Part shown: piece after piece, positions 1 through 5,697 of the stretch
Layout of the letters: the number at the start of each line of letters is the position of its first letter
Numbering within the stretch: the first letter of the stretch is position 1
Source of the DNA: Lysobacteraceae bacterium
GTDB taxonomy: Bacteria > Pseudomonadota > Gammaproteobacteria > Steroidobacterales > Steroidobacteraceae
Direction: 5' to 3'
DNA length: 5,697 nt
Assembly: GCA_012516015.1 (NCBI GenBank)
Contig: JAAYXG010000804.1
Coordinates: forward strand, 1 to 5,697
Notes under the pieces: generated by a model
Databases searched by the model: none
Seen by the model: only the letters and a program-made list of their open reading frames with translations
What the model was told of the DNA's origin: nothing
Program-made: the position numbers and the translations under genes

Positions 1-950
1 CGGGCAACATCATCGCGGATTCGATCGCCCGCATTCGCGAGCAGGTCGGCTCCGACCGCGTGTTGTTGGGGTTGTCGGGCGGCGTCGATTCCTCGGTGCT
101 TGGAGCGCTGCTGCATCGCGCGATCGGAGATCAGCTCACTTGCGTGTTCGTCGATCATGGATTGCTGCGCCTCGGCGAGGGCGATCAAGTCATGGAGACG
201 TTCGCGAAGCACATGGGCGTGCGCGTCGTCCGCGTCAACGCCGAGCAACGCTTTCTCGCTGCGCTCAAGGGAGAGGTGGACCCGGAGCGCAAGCGCAAGA
301 TCATCGGCCGGCTCTTCGTGGAAGTGTTCGAGGAGGAGTCGTCGAAGCTCGAAGGCATCAAGTGGCTCGCGCAAGGCACGATCTATCCCGACGTAATCGA
401 GTCCGCCGGCGGCAAGACGGGTAAGGCGCACGTCATCAAGAGCCACCACAACGTGGGCGGTCTTCCCGAGAAGATGAATCTGAAGCTCCTCGAACCGCTC
501 AGGGAGTTGTTCAAGGACGAGGTGCGCAAGCTCGGTGTCGAGCTGGGCTTGCCGCGCGAGATGGTGTATCGCCATCCGTTCCCGGGGCCGGGATTGAGCG
601 TACGCATTCTCGGAGAGGTCACGAAGCAGTATGCGGATCTCTTGCGGGCGGCCGATGCCATCTTCATCGACGAGCTGCGCAAGCACGATCTCTACGATCG
701 CACGAGCCAGGCCTTCGCCGTGTTCTTGCCGGTTCGTTCGGTCGCTGTCATGGGCGATGGTCGTCGCTACGACTACGTCATCGCGCTGCGCGCCGTCGAG
801 ACGATCGATTTCATGACGGCGCAATGGTCTCGTCTCCCATACGAGTTCCTCGATCTCGTCGCTCGGCGGATCACGAACGAAGTCCACGGCATCTCGCGTG
901 TCGTCTACGACGTCTCGGGCAAGCCGCCGGCGACGATCGAGTGGGAGTGA
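1..950 (+). CDS. guaA: GMP synthase (glutamine-hydrolysing), C-terminal part, 5' end outside window
   Basis: Catalyses the last step of GMP synthesis in the cytoplasm: XMP is adenylylated with ATP and then aminated with ammonia from glutamine. The reading frame is open from base 3, so the gene starts before the window. About 315 residues are visible, against about 525 for the E. coli enzyme; the missing part is the N-terminal glutaminase domain. Visible are the ATP pyrophosphatase P-loop SGGVDSS (fragment residues about 25-31), [21 protein letters not shown], the [10 protein letters not shown] stretch, and the dimerisation domain with HPFPGPGL and the terminal [10 protein letters not shown]. 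All are near-identical to proteobacterial GuaA. The GTG at 60 is internal, since conserved sequence ([11 protein letters not shown]) continues upstream of it. One small variant is VDHGLLR where E. coli has VDNGLLR, which I associate with betaproteobacteria. It is followed on the same strand by tadA, a frequent neighbour. Identification is very secure. Confidence 0.98.
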   Translation, partial: GNIIADSIARIREQVGSDRVLLGLSGGVDSSVLGALLHRAIGDQLTCVFVDHGLLRLGEGDQVMETFAKHMGVRVVRVNAEQRFLAALKGEVDPERKRKIIGRLFVEVFEEESSKLEGIKWLAQGTIYPDVIESAGGKTGKAHVIKSHHNVGGLPEKMNLKLLEPLRELFKDEVRKLGVELGLPREMVYRHPFPGPGLSVRILGEVTKQYADLLRAADAIFIDELRKHDLYDRTSQAFAVFLPVRSVAVMGDGRRYDYVIALRAVETIDFMTAQWSRLPYEFLDLVARRITNEVHGISRVVYDVSGKPPATIEWE

Positions 951-1009
951 TCGGCAACGTGGGCGGCGGACGGCAGGTGGCCGACGGTGAAGGACGCAGC
1001 AATGTTGCG
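951..1009 (+). other. guaA-tadA junction, undefined tadA 5' end
   Basis: This stretch lies between the guaA stop and the preferred tadA start. The tadA frame is open through it, and its translation (Gly, Arg and Val rich) resembles no part of TadA that I know. No promoter, terminator or riboswitch is recognisable. It is either an untranslated spacer or an N-terminal extension of TadA if GTG 947 is used. Confidence 0.5.
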
Positions 1010-1543
1010 GTGACAGAGCCTCAGCCTGCAGCCTCTGCTGAGCGGCGCGGAGCGAATGGATGCGCGCGAGCGGCCGGCCCCCAGTCGGAGGACAATGCCC
1101 TCGACCTGCGTTTCATGGCTCGTGCGCTCGAGCTCGCGCGCGAGGCGGAGCGGGCGGGCGAAGTCCCGGTCGGTGCGGTGATCGTCAAGGACGGTGCGAT
1201 CGTCGGAGAGGGCTGGAACCGTCCCATAAGCACCAGCGACCCCACTGCACACGCCGAGATCATTGCGTTGCGCGCCGCCGCTCAAACGCTGGGCAGCTAT
1301 CGGCTTCTCGATACGACGCTTTACGTCACCCTCGAGCCCTGCGCGATGTGTGCAGGCGCGATGGTCCATTCGCGCGTGAAGCGGCTGGTGTACGCCGCCA
1401 CGGATCCGCGCGCCGGGGCGGCGGGAAGCGTGTTCAACATCGTGAATCATCCCGCGTTGAATCATCGCCTCGAATGCGAAGGCGGTCTCATGGCAGAAGA
1501 ATGCGGGAGCCTGCTGCGAGCTTTCTTCATGGCGCGACGCTAG
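1010..1543 (+). CDS. tadA: tRNA-specific adenosine deaminase (start uncertain)
   Basis: Zinc-dependent deaminase converting adenosine 34 of tRNA-Arg(ACG) to inosine, an essential decoding modification in most bacteria. The GTG start at 1010 gives 177 residues, against 167 in E. coli. Visible are the zinc and catalytic motif TAHAE (H81 ligand, E83 proton shuttle), PCAMC (zinc ligands C111 and C114), VPVGAV, GEGWNRPI with N70, and the GAAGS and NHRLE stretches, all closely matching E. coli TadA. Clear homology begins only at about residue 32 (DLRFMARALELA). Upstream in-frame starts are all GTG: 947 (overlapping the guaA stop as GTGA), 959, 977 and 1010. The first in-frame ATG, 1115, lies inside the first conserved helix. 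I prefer 1010 on length, with GAAGGA at 989-994 as a rather distant ribosome site; 947 by reinitiation is the main alternative. Probably cotranscribed with guaA. The function is secure but the start is not. Confidence 0.93.
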   Translation: MTEPQPAASAERRGANGCARAAGPQSEDNALDLRFMARALELAREAERAGEVPVGAVIVKDGAIVGEGWNRPISTSDPTAHAEIIALRAAAQTLGSYRLLDTTLYVTLEPCAMCAGAMVHSRVKRLVYAATDPRAGAAGSVFNIVNHPALNHRLECEGGLMAEECGSLLRAFFMARR

Positions 1544-1573
1544 ATCGGTCGCAATCTCGTTAGCGCACCCGCT
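1544..1573. other. 30-nt convergent intergenic gap between tadA and atpG
   Basis: The stop codons of tadA (+, 1541-1543) and atpG (-, complement of 1574-1576) face each other across 30 nt. No stable GC-rich hairpin followed by a T-run is visible on either strand. Termination is therefore Rho-dependent, or lies inside the flanking coding sequence, or transcripts overlap as antisense. Confidence 0.7.
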
Positions 1574-2491
1574 TCAACGACCTTCGGCGTCGCGCTGCGT
1601 ACGCCGCTCGTCCTTCGTCAACGTCTCGAAGCCGGCGACGATGTCGAGCAGCTCTTCCGTGATTGATTGCTGGCGCCCCTGGTTGTAGTCGATCGTAAGC
1701 CGCGACAAATGGTTCTCGATGTTCTTCTCGGCGGTGTACATGGATGCGAGGCGACTCGCGTTCTCGCTCGCCATCGATTCCGCAAATGCGCGGTACAACG
1801 CGACGAACAAGTGCTGGCGGATCAGTGCCGAGAACAACTGCCGCCAGTCCATCGAATACGTGGGCAACGAACGCGAGGGCCAGCGTTTCCGCGCCAGACT
1901 TGCGAGCCAATCGCGATCGATCGGGAGGAGCTGGACCTTGCTTGGCGCAGAGCCGGCGGGCGCAATGGGCCTGTGGTGGATGAGAAGGAACTCGTCGATG
2001 CTCTTCTGAAAGCGCAGCTCCTCGACTTTGAGCAAGGCGCGGTGAACCGCCGAAGCGATGCCGGACACGCTGCTCGGCAGTACGAGTTGCGACTCGATCG
2101 CGCAACCGGCGTCTTCCAACCGGCCGACGAGCCGCGAGCCGACGACGAGGACCGTTCGCGCCTCGGGTGCACCGCCAAGCGTGCCGATCTCCTCCAGCAA
2201 GAAACTCGCGACTTGCTCGTTGAACGAGCCGCACATGCCTTGATCCGAACCGAACGCGATGATGCTTCGGTGTCGGCTTACGGGCGGTTCTATGGCGACG
2301 TTCTTCGGCCGATTACGCAGAGCGACGTGGAGCCCGGCTTCTATGGTGCGGCTGTACTCGGCGAGGGATTCCACCGCTCGTTCGCATTGCCGAATGCGCG
2401 CGGCGGCGAGCGCTTTCATGACGCGCACGACGGCATCGAGGTCCTCCGCGCTCTCGATTCTGCGGCGTATCGGCTCGAGCGCTTGCGTCAT
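1574..2491 (-). CDS. atpG: F-type (N-type) ATPase gamma subunit
   Basis: Central shaft of the rotary ATPase, coupling c-ring rotation to the alpha3beta3 head. The protein has 305 residues, slightly longer than E. coli gamma (287). The N-terminal helix [20 protein letters not shown] matches the coiled-coil start of gamma (E. coli IRSKIASVQNTQKITKAM). The Rossmann-like middle begins at [11 protein letters not shown] (E. coli STDRGLCGGLN). The C-terminal helix carries [11 protein letters not shown] and ends [18 protein letters not shown], the family signature. About 15 mostly charged residues follow. The ATG overlaps the atpA stop as ATGA (2488-2491). No clear Shine-Dalgarno precedes it, so translational coupling to atpA is likely. 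It is the last gene of the block, as in N-ATPase operons. A longer frame running upstream to about 3430 is only the alternate frame of atpA. Sequence divergence from housekeeping gamma fits the N-type enzyme. Confidence 0.95.
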   Translation of the reverse strand: MTQALEPIRRRIESAEDLDAVVRVMKALAAARIRQCERAVESLAEYSRTIEAGLHVALRNRPKNVAIEPPVSRHRSIIAFGSDQGMCGSFNEQVASFLLEEIGTLGGAPEARTVLVVGSRLVGRLEDAGCAIESQLVLPSSVSGIASAVHRALLKVEELRFQKSIDEFLLIHHRPIAPAGSAPSKVQLLPIDRDWLASLARKRWPSRSLPTYSMDWRQLFSALIRQHLFVALYRAFAESMASENASRLASMYTAEKNIENHLSRLTIDYNQGRQQSITEELLDIVAGFETLTKDERRTQRDAEGR

Positions 2492-4056
2492 TGACGTTCG
2501 TCTCGAGCGACTGAAATGGTCCGCCGCAGTACTTGGAGCAGCGCTTCTCGATCTTCCTTGGACAATTTGGCTCCGCTCTCCATGCGCTCGCAAAGCGCGG
2601 GCAGCTCTGCGGCGACCGCCTTTCGGATCGCGAGCTCCACTTCGGCCACCTGTTCCACCGGGATCGGGTTCAGCAGTCCCACGCTCGCGGCGAGCAGCAC
2701 CGCGATTTGCTCCGACGTAGGCATCGGCCTGTACTGAAGCTGCTGCAAGGTTGCGCGCACTCGACGGCCGCGCTCCAGCGTCTCGACGGTCGCATCTTCG
2801 AGCCGGGTGCCGAATCGGGCGAACACCTCCAATTCCTCGAACTGCGCATAGGACAGTCGGAGCTCTCCCGTGACGGTGCGGTAGCAAGGCAACTGGGCCT
2901 TGCCGCCGACGCGCGACACCGATCGGCCGACGTCCACGGCCGGCAGGATCCCTTTGCGGAACAGTTGCGGCGTGAGGATGATCTGGCCGTCCGTAATGGA
3001 GATCAGGTTCGTCGGGATGTAGGCGGAGATGTTCTGCGCTTGGGTTTCGGCGATCGGCAGCGCAGTCAACGATCCTCCGCCATGTTCTTCTCTGAGTTGC
3101 GTCGCGCGCTCCAACAGCCGGGAGTGCACGTAGAAAATATCTCCCGGGTACGCTTCGCGGCCGGGAGGGCGACGCAGCAGCAAGGACAATTCCCGATAGG
3201 CGCGCGCGTGTCGGGTCAAATCGTCGTAGACGATCAACACGTCGCGGCCTTGCTCCATGAAGAATTCGGCCATCGTGGTCGCCGCGTAAGGCGCGATGTA
3301 CTGCACGCCCGGCGGCTCGTCTCCGGTTGCCACGACGACGATGCTGTAGGCGAGCGCATCGTGCCGGCGCAAGTCTGCGAGGAGCTTGGCGACAGCGGAG
3401 CTTCGCTGCCCGATGGCACAGTAAACGCACAAGACGTCTTTACCGCGCTGATTCAGAATCGTGTCGAGCGCGATGGCGGTCTTGCCCGTCTGGCGATCGC
3501 CCAGAATCAGCTCGCGCTGGCCGCGGCCGATCGGTAGCAATGAATCGATGACTTTCAAGCCGGTTTGGAGCGGCTTCGTCACGGGTGCCCGATGCATGAT
3601 CGGCGGCGCCGGACGTTCGACCGGACGTCGCTCCGTCAGTTGGATCGATCCGCGCTCGTCGAGAGGCCGGCCCAGGGCGTCCACGACGCGGCCAATGAGC
3701 GATTCGCCCACGGGTACGTCGAGGATGCGGCCAGTGCGGCGGGCGAGACTTCCCGCGACGAGCTTGCGGCTGCGGCCGAGCAGCACGACGCCGATTTCTT
3801 CGGGATCGAGGTTGTAGGCGAGCCCGAGCAGCCCCCCGTCGAAGCTCACCAGCTCATCTGCCTGAACGCCGGGAAGACCGCGGATCTGAGCGATACCAGA
3901 GCCGACCGAAACGACTCGACCGACCTCGTCGGCGAGCAGCTTTGCTCGCTCGCTTGCCAGCGCTTCTTCGACGACGGCGAACACGTGTTCGGAGGACCGG
4001 CGCAATGGACCCTGCGGCGGCTGGGGCTCCTCGCTGTTACCGGGCGGCGTGTGCAT
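2488..4056 (-). CDS. atpA: F-type (N-type) ATPase alpha subunit
   Basis: Non-catalytic nucleotide-binding subunit of the alpha3beta3 head. It has 522 residues, close to the usual 500-515. Visible are the N-terminal beta-barrel (about 45-115, [19 protein letters not shown]), the Walker A motif GDRQTGKT (186-193), the Walker B region DVLIVYDDL (272-280), the alpha/beta signature [10 protein letters not shown] (372-381) followed by R382, the arginine finger in SVSRVGG, and a helical C-terminal domain. The first 30 or so residues are Pro-, Gln- and Glu-rich ([17 protein letters not shown]) and unlike the delta-binding helix of standard alpha. Its ATG lies 20 nt inside the end of atpF, with AGGA at 4060-4063 (3-nt spacing), and its stop overlaps the atpG start by 4 nt, so both junctions look coupled. 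The Walker A and arginine finger residues are intact. The assignment to alpha rather than beta rests on GDRQTGKT and SVSRVGG. Confidence 0.97.
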   Translation of the reverse strand: MHTPPGNSEEPQPPQGPLRRSSEHVFAVVEEALASERAKLLADEVGRVVSVGSGIAQIRGLPGVQADELVSFDGGLLGLAYNLDPEEIGVVLLGRSRKLVAGSLARRTGRILDVPVGESLIGRVVDALGRPLDERGSIQLTERRPVERPAPPIMHRAPVTKPLQTGLKVIDSLLPIGRGQRELILGDRQTGKTAIALDTILNQRGKDVLCVYCAIGQRSSAVAKLLADLRRHDALAYSIVVVATGDEPPGVQYIAPYAATTMAEFFMEQGRDVLIVYDDLTRHARAYRELSLLLRRPPGREAYPGDIFYVHSRLLERATQLREEHGGGSLTALPIAETQAQNISAYIPTNLISITDGQIILTPQLFRKGILPAVDVGRSVSRVGGKAQLPCYRTVTGELRLSYAQFEELEVFARFGTRLEDATVETLERGRRVRATLQQLQYRPMPTSEQIAVLLAASVGLLNPIPVEQVAEVELAIRKAVAAELPALCERMESGAKLSKEDREALLQVLRRTISVARDERQ

Positions 4057-4819
4057 GCTTCCTGGTGCTCTCGTTCAGTCCCCCGAAGACGCGTGCTTCC
4101 GCGTCTTTGAGGTACGAATTCAGATTCCAGCCGATACGATGCGACTCGACCCGCAATTCGATTCCGCAGATCAGCTCGGGCGCAAGGCCGAACCGCACTT
4201 CGATCTCGCCGAGCTGCTGACGCAGCGAGTGCGACAGGTCTTCCTGCGTTTGCGCGCGCAGCGGGAATGCCGTGCGGATTTCGACCTGCCGATTCGAGTC
4301 ACGAACTGCGGCGACGATCGCTTGGCGTTCTGCCGCATCGAGCGCTTGCAGCCGTTCGACGAAGACCTCCGCAATTCTGGCCTCCAGGTCCGCGTTCGCG
4401 AGCTCTTTCAGGCCTTGTTTGGCGACAGCGAACACGGCCCGACTCAGGTTCTCACGAAAGCTCTGCAGCGACTCCTGGCGCTCTCGTTCGAGCGCATCCA
4501 GCCATTCCATTTTCATCTTTTCGATGTCGCGGCGAGCGGCTTCCAGCAACTGCTGTCGATGCGATTCCGCCTCTTCTTGAAAGCGCGCCAGGATCTGCTC
4601 GCGCTGCTCCTCCAACTCTCGATGCTTGGCCCGAAGCGATTCTGCTTCTTGCTGTGCCAAGGCGCGTCCGCGCGCAGCCTCCTCGAGGCGACCCGCGATC
4701 GTCGCTTCGCGTTCGTTCATCGCGCGCACGATGCGGCCGAACAGAAAATGCTTGAGCAGCCCGACGAGCACCAGGAGGTTCACGACCTGGGCGATCAGGG
4801 TGAACCAGTCCACTTGCAT
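4037..4819 (-). CDS. atpF: N-type ATPase b subunit with delta-like C-terminus
   Basis: Peripheral stalk of the rotary ATPase. It has 260 residues, against about 156 for E. coli b. The single N-terminal membrane helix is at about 5-27 ([20 protein letters not shown]), starting MQVDWFT as b subunits of this type do. A long charged coiled coil follows (about 33-125, rich in E, R, Q and A). Residues about 126-160 resemble the C-terminal helix of ordinary b. Residues about 175-240 look like the C-terminal domain of delta: VEIRTAFPL, then [20 protein letters not shown] and a strand-turn-strand ending in NSYL, comparable to delta's 'DPSLIGGVVIRVGD...VRGRL'. No delta gene is present nearby, so this protein probably supplies that role. 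Its ATG directly abuts the atpE stop (TAAATG) with AGGGA at 4828-4832. The b identity is firm; the delta-like part is judged by eye. Confidence 0.9.
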   Translation of the reverse strand: MQVDWFTLIAQVVNLLVLVGLLKHFLFGRIVRAMNEREATIAGRLEEAARGRALAQQEAESLRAKHRELEEQREQILARFQEEAESHRQQLLEAARRDIEKMKMEWLDALERERQESLQSFRENLSRAVFAVAKQGLKELANADLEARIAEVFVERLQALDAAERQAIVAAVRDSNRQVEIRTAFPLRAQTQEDLSHSLRQQLGEIEVRFGLAPELICGIELRVESHRIGWNLNSYLKDAEARVFGGLNESTRKHAHAAR

Positions 4820-5101
4820 TTATGGCGTCCCTGCGAGGCCGACGAAGTGATTCCAAAACGGATTGGCGAAAATCAATACCATGGACACGACGAAGCAATA
4901 GATCGCCGATGACTCGATCATCGCCACGCCGATGAACAACCCGCGCGTAATGACTGGCGCCGCGTCAGGTTGTTGAGCGAGCGCGGCCATCCCGCGCGAC
5001 ACCGCCCAGCCTTCGCCGATGGCGGTCACCGGGGCGCCTATGCCTACGGTCGCTCCGGCCATGATGATCGAGATCATCGCGATCAACTCCAAGCTATCCA
5101 T
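4820..5101 (-). CDS. atpE: N-type ATPase c subunit (rotor ring)
   Basis: A 93-residue hairpin of two membrane helices that multimerises into the ion-carrying rotor ring. Helix 1 (about 5-40) has the small-residue stretch AGATVGIGAPVTAIGEG, the polar loop is AQQPDAA (42-48), and helix 2 (about 50-80) carries the ion site IESSAIY (62-68). The essential carboxylate is E63, with S64, S65 and Y68 matching the E-S-T...Y ligands of Na+-type c subunits such as that of Ilyobacter. The helix 1 position that is Gln32 there is Glu here (E30), giving the two-carboxylate pattern of N-ATPases. A published N-type c17 ring from Burkholderia pseudomallei was reported as proton-specific, so Na+ transport should not be assumed. 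The gene has the strongest ribosome site in the block (AAGAGGAG) and overlaps the end of atpB by 8 nt. Secure. Confidence 0.96.
   Translation of the reverse strand: MDSLELIAMISIIMAGATVGIGAPVTAIGEGWAVSRGMAALAQQPDAAPVITRGLFIGVAMIESSAIYCFVVSMVLIFANPFWNHFVGLAGTP
4828..4832 (-). promoter_or_regulatory. Shine-Dalgarno of atpF
   Basis: AGGGA on the minus strand, 8 nt before the atpF ATG and inside the 3' end of atpE. Because the atpE stop and atpF start abut (TAAATG), it supports the chosen atpF start. Confidence 0.6.
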
Positions 5102-5697
5102 CTATCGTCTCCTCTTGCGCGTATGCTGCTTCGTCCGGCTTGCCTTCCTCGTGAGCGCGAGTGGCGGATGCAATGAACACTAGAGCCAGAATGGAAAAAA
5201 TGTATGCCTGGATCAAGCCGATGAGCAGTCCGAGGGCATTCATCAGGATCGGAAAGAAGAAGGGTGCTATCGAGAGCAGTATCGCCGCGATCATCGTGCC
5301 GCTCATGATGTTGCCGAAGAGCCGGATCGCGAGCGCGATGGTTCGGGTCAGCTCGCCGAGGATGTTCATCGGCAGCATGAACACGCTCGGCCTGATGTAC
5401 GTTTTCAAGTAGCCCTTGAGCCCTTGCGCCGCGATGCCGTAAATCGGGACCGCCACGAAGACCGCGAGCGCAAGTGCCGCGGTCGTGGAGAGCGAACCCG
5501 TCGGCGGTTTGAAGCCTGGGACGATCGACAGCACATTGGACACTGCGATGAACAAGAACAGCGTCCCGATGAAGGGGAGATAGCGACCGGGATCTTGCTG
5601 CGTGACGTCCCGGATCTGGCCCTGGATACCCTCGACGATGCTCTCGAGCAGATTCTGAGCGCGCGGCAAAGACGTCTCGGTCGTCAATCGGCGCGTC
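5094..5697 (-). CDS. atpB: F-type (N-type) ATPase a subunit, N-terminus outside window
   Basis: Membrane stator subunit providing the two half-channels for ions beside the c-ring. The frame is open through the right edge (residues T-R-R-L before TTETSLPRAQ), so the TTG at 5687 is internal and the true start lies outside. 200 residues are visible. N-type a subunits are, as I recall, about 230 residues, so perhaps 30 are missing. The key motif is LAIRLFGNIMSG, whose arginine (fragment residue 125) corresponds to E. coli R210. Nearby are N129 and, in the last helix, LIQAYIF with Q163 (compare E. coli Q252). Further membrane segments are at about 40-58, 72-90, 133-150 and 152-176. The tail after the last helix (THR-free, HEEGKPDEAA) is acidic and presumably cytoplasmic. 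It overlaps atpE by 8 nt. AtpR, AtpQ, epsilon and beta would be expected upstream, beyond the window. Confidence 0.95.
   Translation of the reverse strand, partial: TRRLTTETSLPRAQNLLESIVEGIQGQIRDVTQQDPGRYLPFIGTLFLFIAVSNVLSIVPGFKPPTGSLSTTAALALAVFVAVPIYGIAAQGLKGYLKTYIRPSVFMLPMNILGELTRTIALAIRLFGNIMSGTMIAAILLSIAPFFFPILMNALGLLIGLIQAYIFSILALVFIASATRAHEEGKPDEAAYAQEETIDG
5109..5116 (-). promoter_or_regulatory. Strong Shine-Dalgarno of atpE
   Basis: On the minus strand this reads AAGAGGAG, 7 nt before the atpE ATG and inside the last codons of atpB. It is clearly better than the sites of atpF (AGGGA), atpA (AGGA with 3-nt spacing) or atpG (none visible). This fits the need for many c copies per complex. 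Confidence 0.75.

Noticed and set aside
60..950. guaA starting at the GTG at 60 as a stand-alone ATP pyrophosphatase subunit
   Set aside because: Conserved GuaA sequence continues in frame to the left edge ([11 protein letters not shown]), so this is a full-length gene cut by the window.
1020..1042. Inverted repeat CTCAGC / GCTGAG with an 11-nt loop near the tadA 5' end, as a possible regulatory hairpin or guaA terminator
   Set aside because: The 6-bp stem is short and the loop long, no T-run follows, and the tadA frame runs through it.
905..1465. A 186-codon minus-strand frame opposite tadA
   Set aside because: It is a shadow of tadA: it covers the conserved deaminase motifs on the other strand and its own translation looks like no protein family.
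824..1543. A 239-residue TadA starting at the ATG at 824
   Set aside because: It would overlap guaA by 127 nt and add Arg/Ser-rich residues that are a shadow of guaA's conserved C-terminus.
1574..3430. A long minus-strand frame of 618 codons that would extend gamma upstream
   Set aside because: The part above 2491 is the alternate frame of atpA (Arg- and Ala-rich, no family resemblance), while atpA itself is intact. Gamma homology starts right at the ATG at 2491.
2533..3537. A 334-codon plus-strand frame opposite atpA, and similar long plus-strand frames at 1667-2494 and 4049-4912
   Set aside because: These lie antisense to clearly conserved ATPase genes, are rich in His, Arg and Gln as expected of GC-rich antisense frames, and show no recognisable domain.
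4820..5101. Calling this a Na+-translocating ATPase from the c subunit ligands alone
   Set aside because: The ligand set fits Na+ binding, but the second glutamate and the reported proton specificity of a Burkholderia N-type ring make the ion undecidable from sequence.

Overview
The window is GC-rich, gene-dense bacterial chromosome, most likely from a betaproteobacterium or a close relative. The support is the guaA-tadA gene pair, a GuaA closely resembling proteobacterial homologues (including the C-terminal [10 protein letters not shown] and a VDHGLLR variant of the usual VDNGLLR), and a TadA very like that of E. coli. The lineage is judged from remembered protein similarity, not from a database search.

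Left part, + strand (1-1543): the C-terminal 60% of GMP synthase (guaA, beginning before the window), then tadA, the tRNA adenosine deaminase that makes the wobble inosine. The tadA start is ambiguous because no ATG lies in frame just upstream of the conserved region.

Right part, - strand (1574-5697): a tight block of rotary ATPase genes. In transcription order (right to left) these are subunit a (atpB, cut by the window edge), c (atpE), b (atpF), alpha (atpA) and gamma (atpG). Neighbours overlap or abut by 8, 0, 20 and 4 nt, and there is no separate delta gene. The order a-c-b-alpha-gamma, the missing delta, the long b subunit and the c subunit type match the second half of the 'N-ATPase' operon (atpDCQRBEFAG). 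This is a distinct F-type ATPase usually carried in addition to the housekeeping F1Fo enzyme. Beta, epsilon, AtpQ and AtpR would be expected just beyond the right edge.

The two blocks converge across only 30 nt (1544-1573), with no convincing terminator. The ATPase proteins would form one membrane complex: the c-ring and subunit a carry ions across the membrane, gamma is the central shaft, b is the stator, and alpha (with beta encoded outside) forms the head. The most notable details are a c subunit with two carboxylates at the ion site (E30 and E63), a b subunit whose C-terminus looks like the C-terminal domain of delta, and a divergent alpha N-terminus. The N-ATPase family is already described, so the system as a whole is not new. 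I see no CRISPR array, insertion sequence, tRNA or rRNA, and no gene-free stretch over 300 bases.
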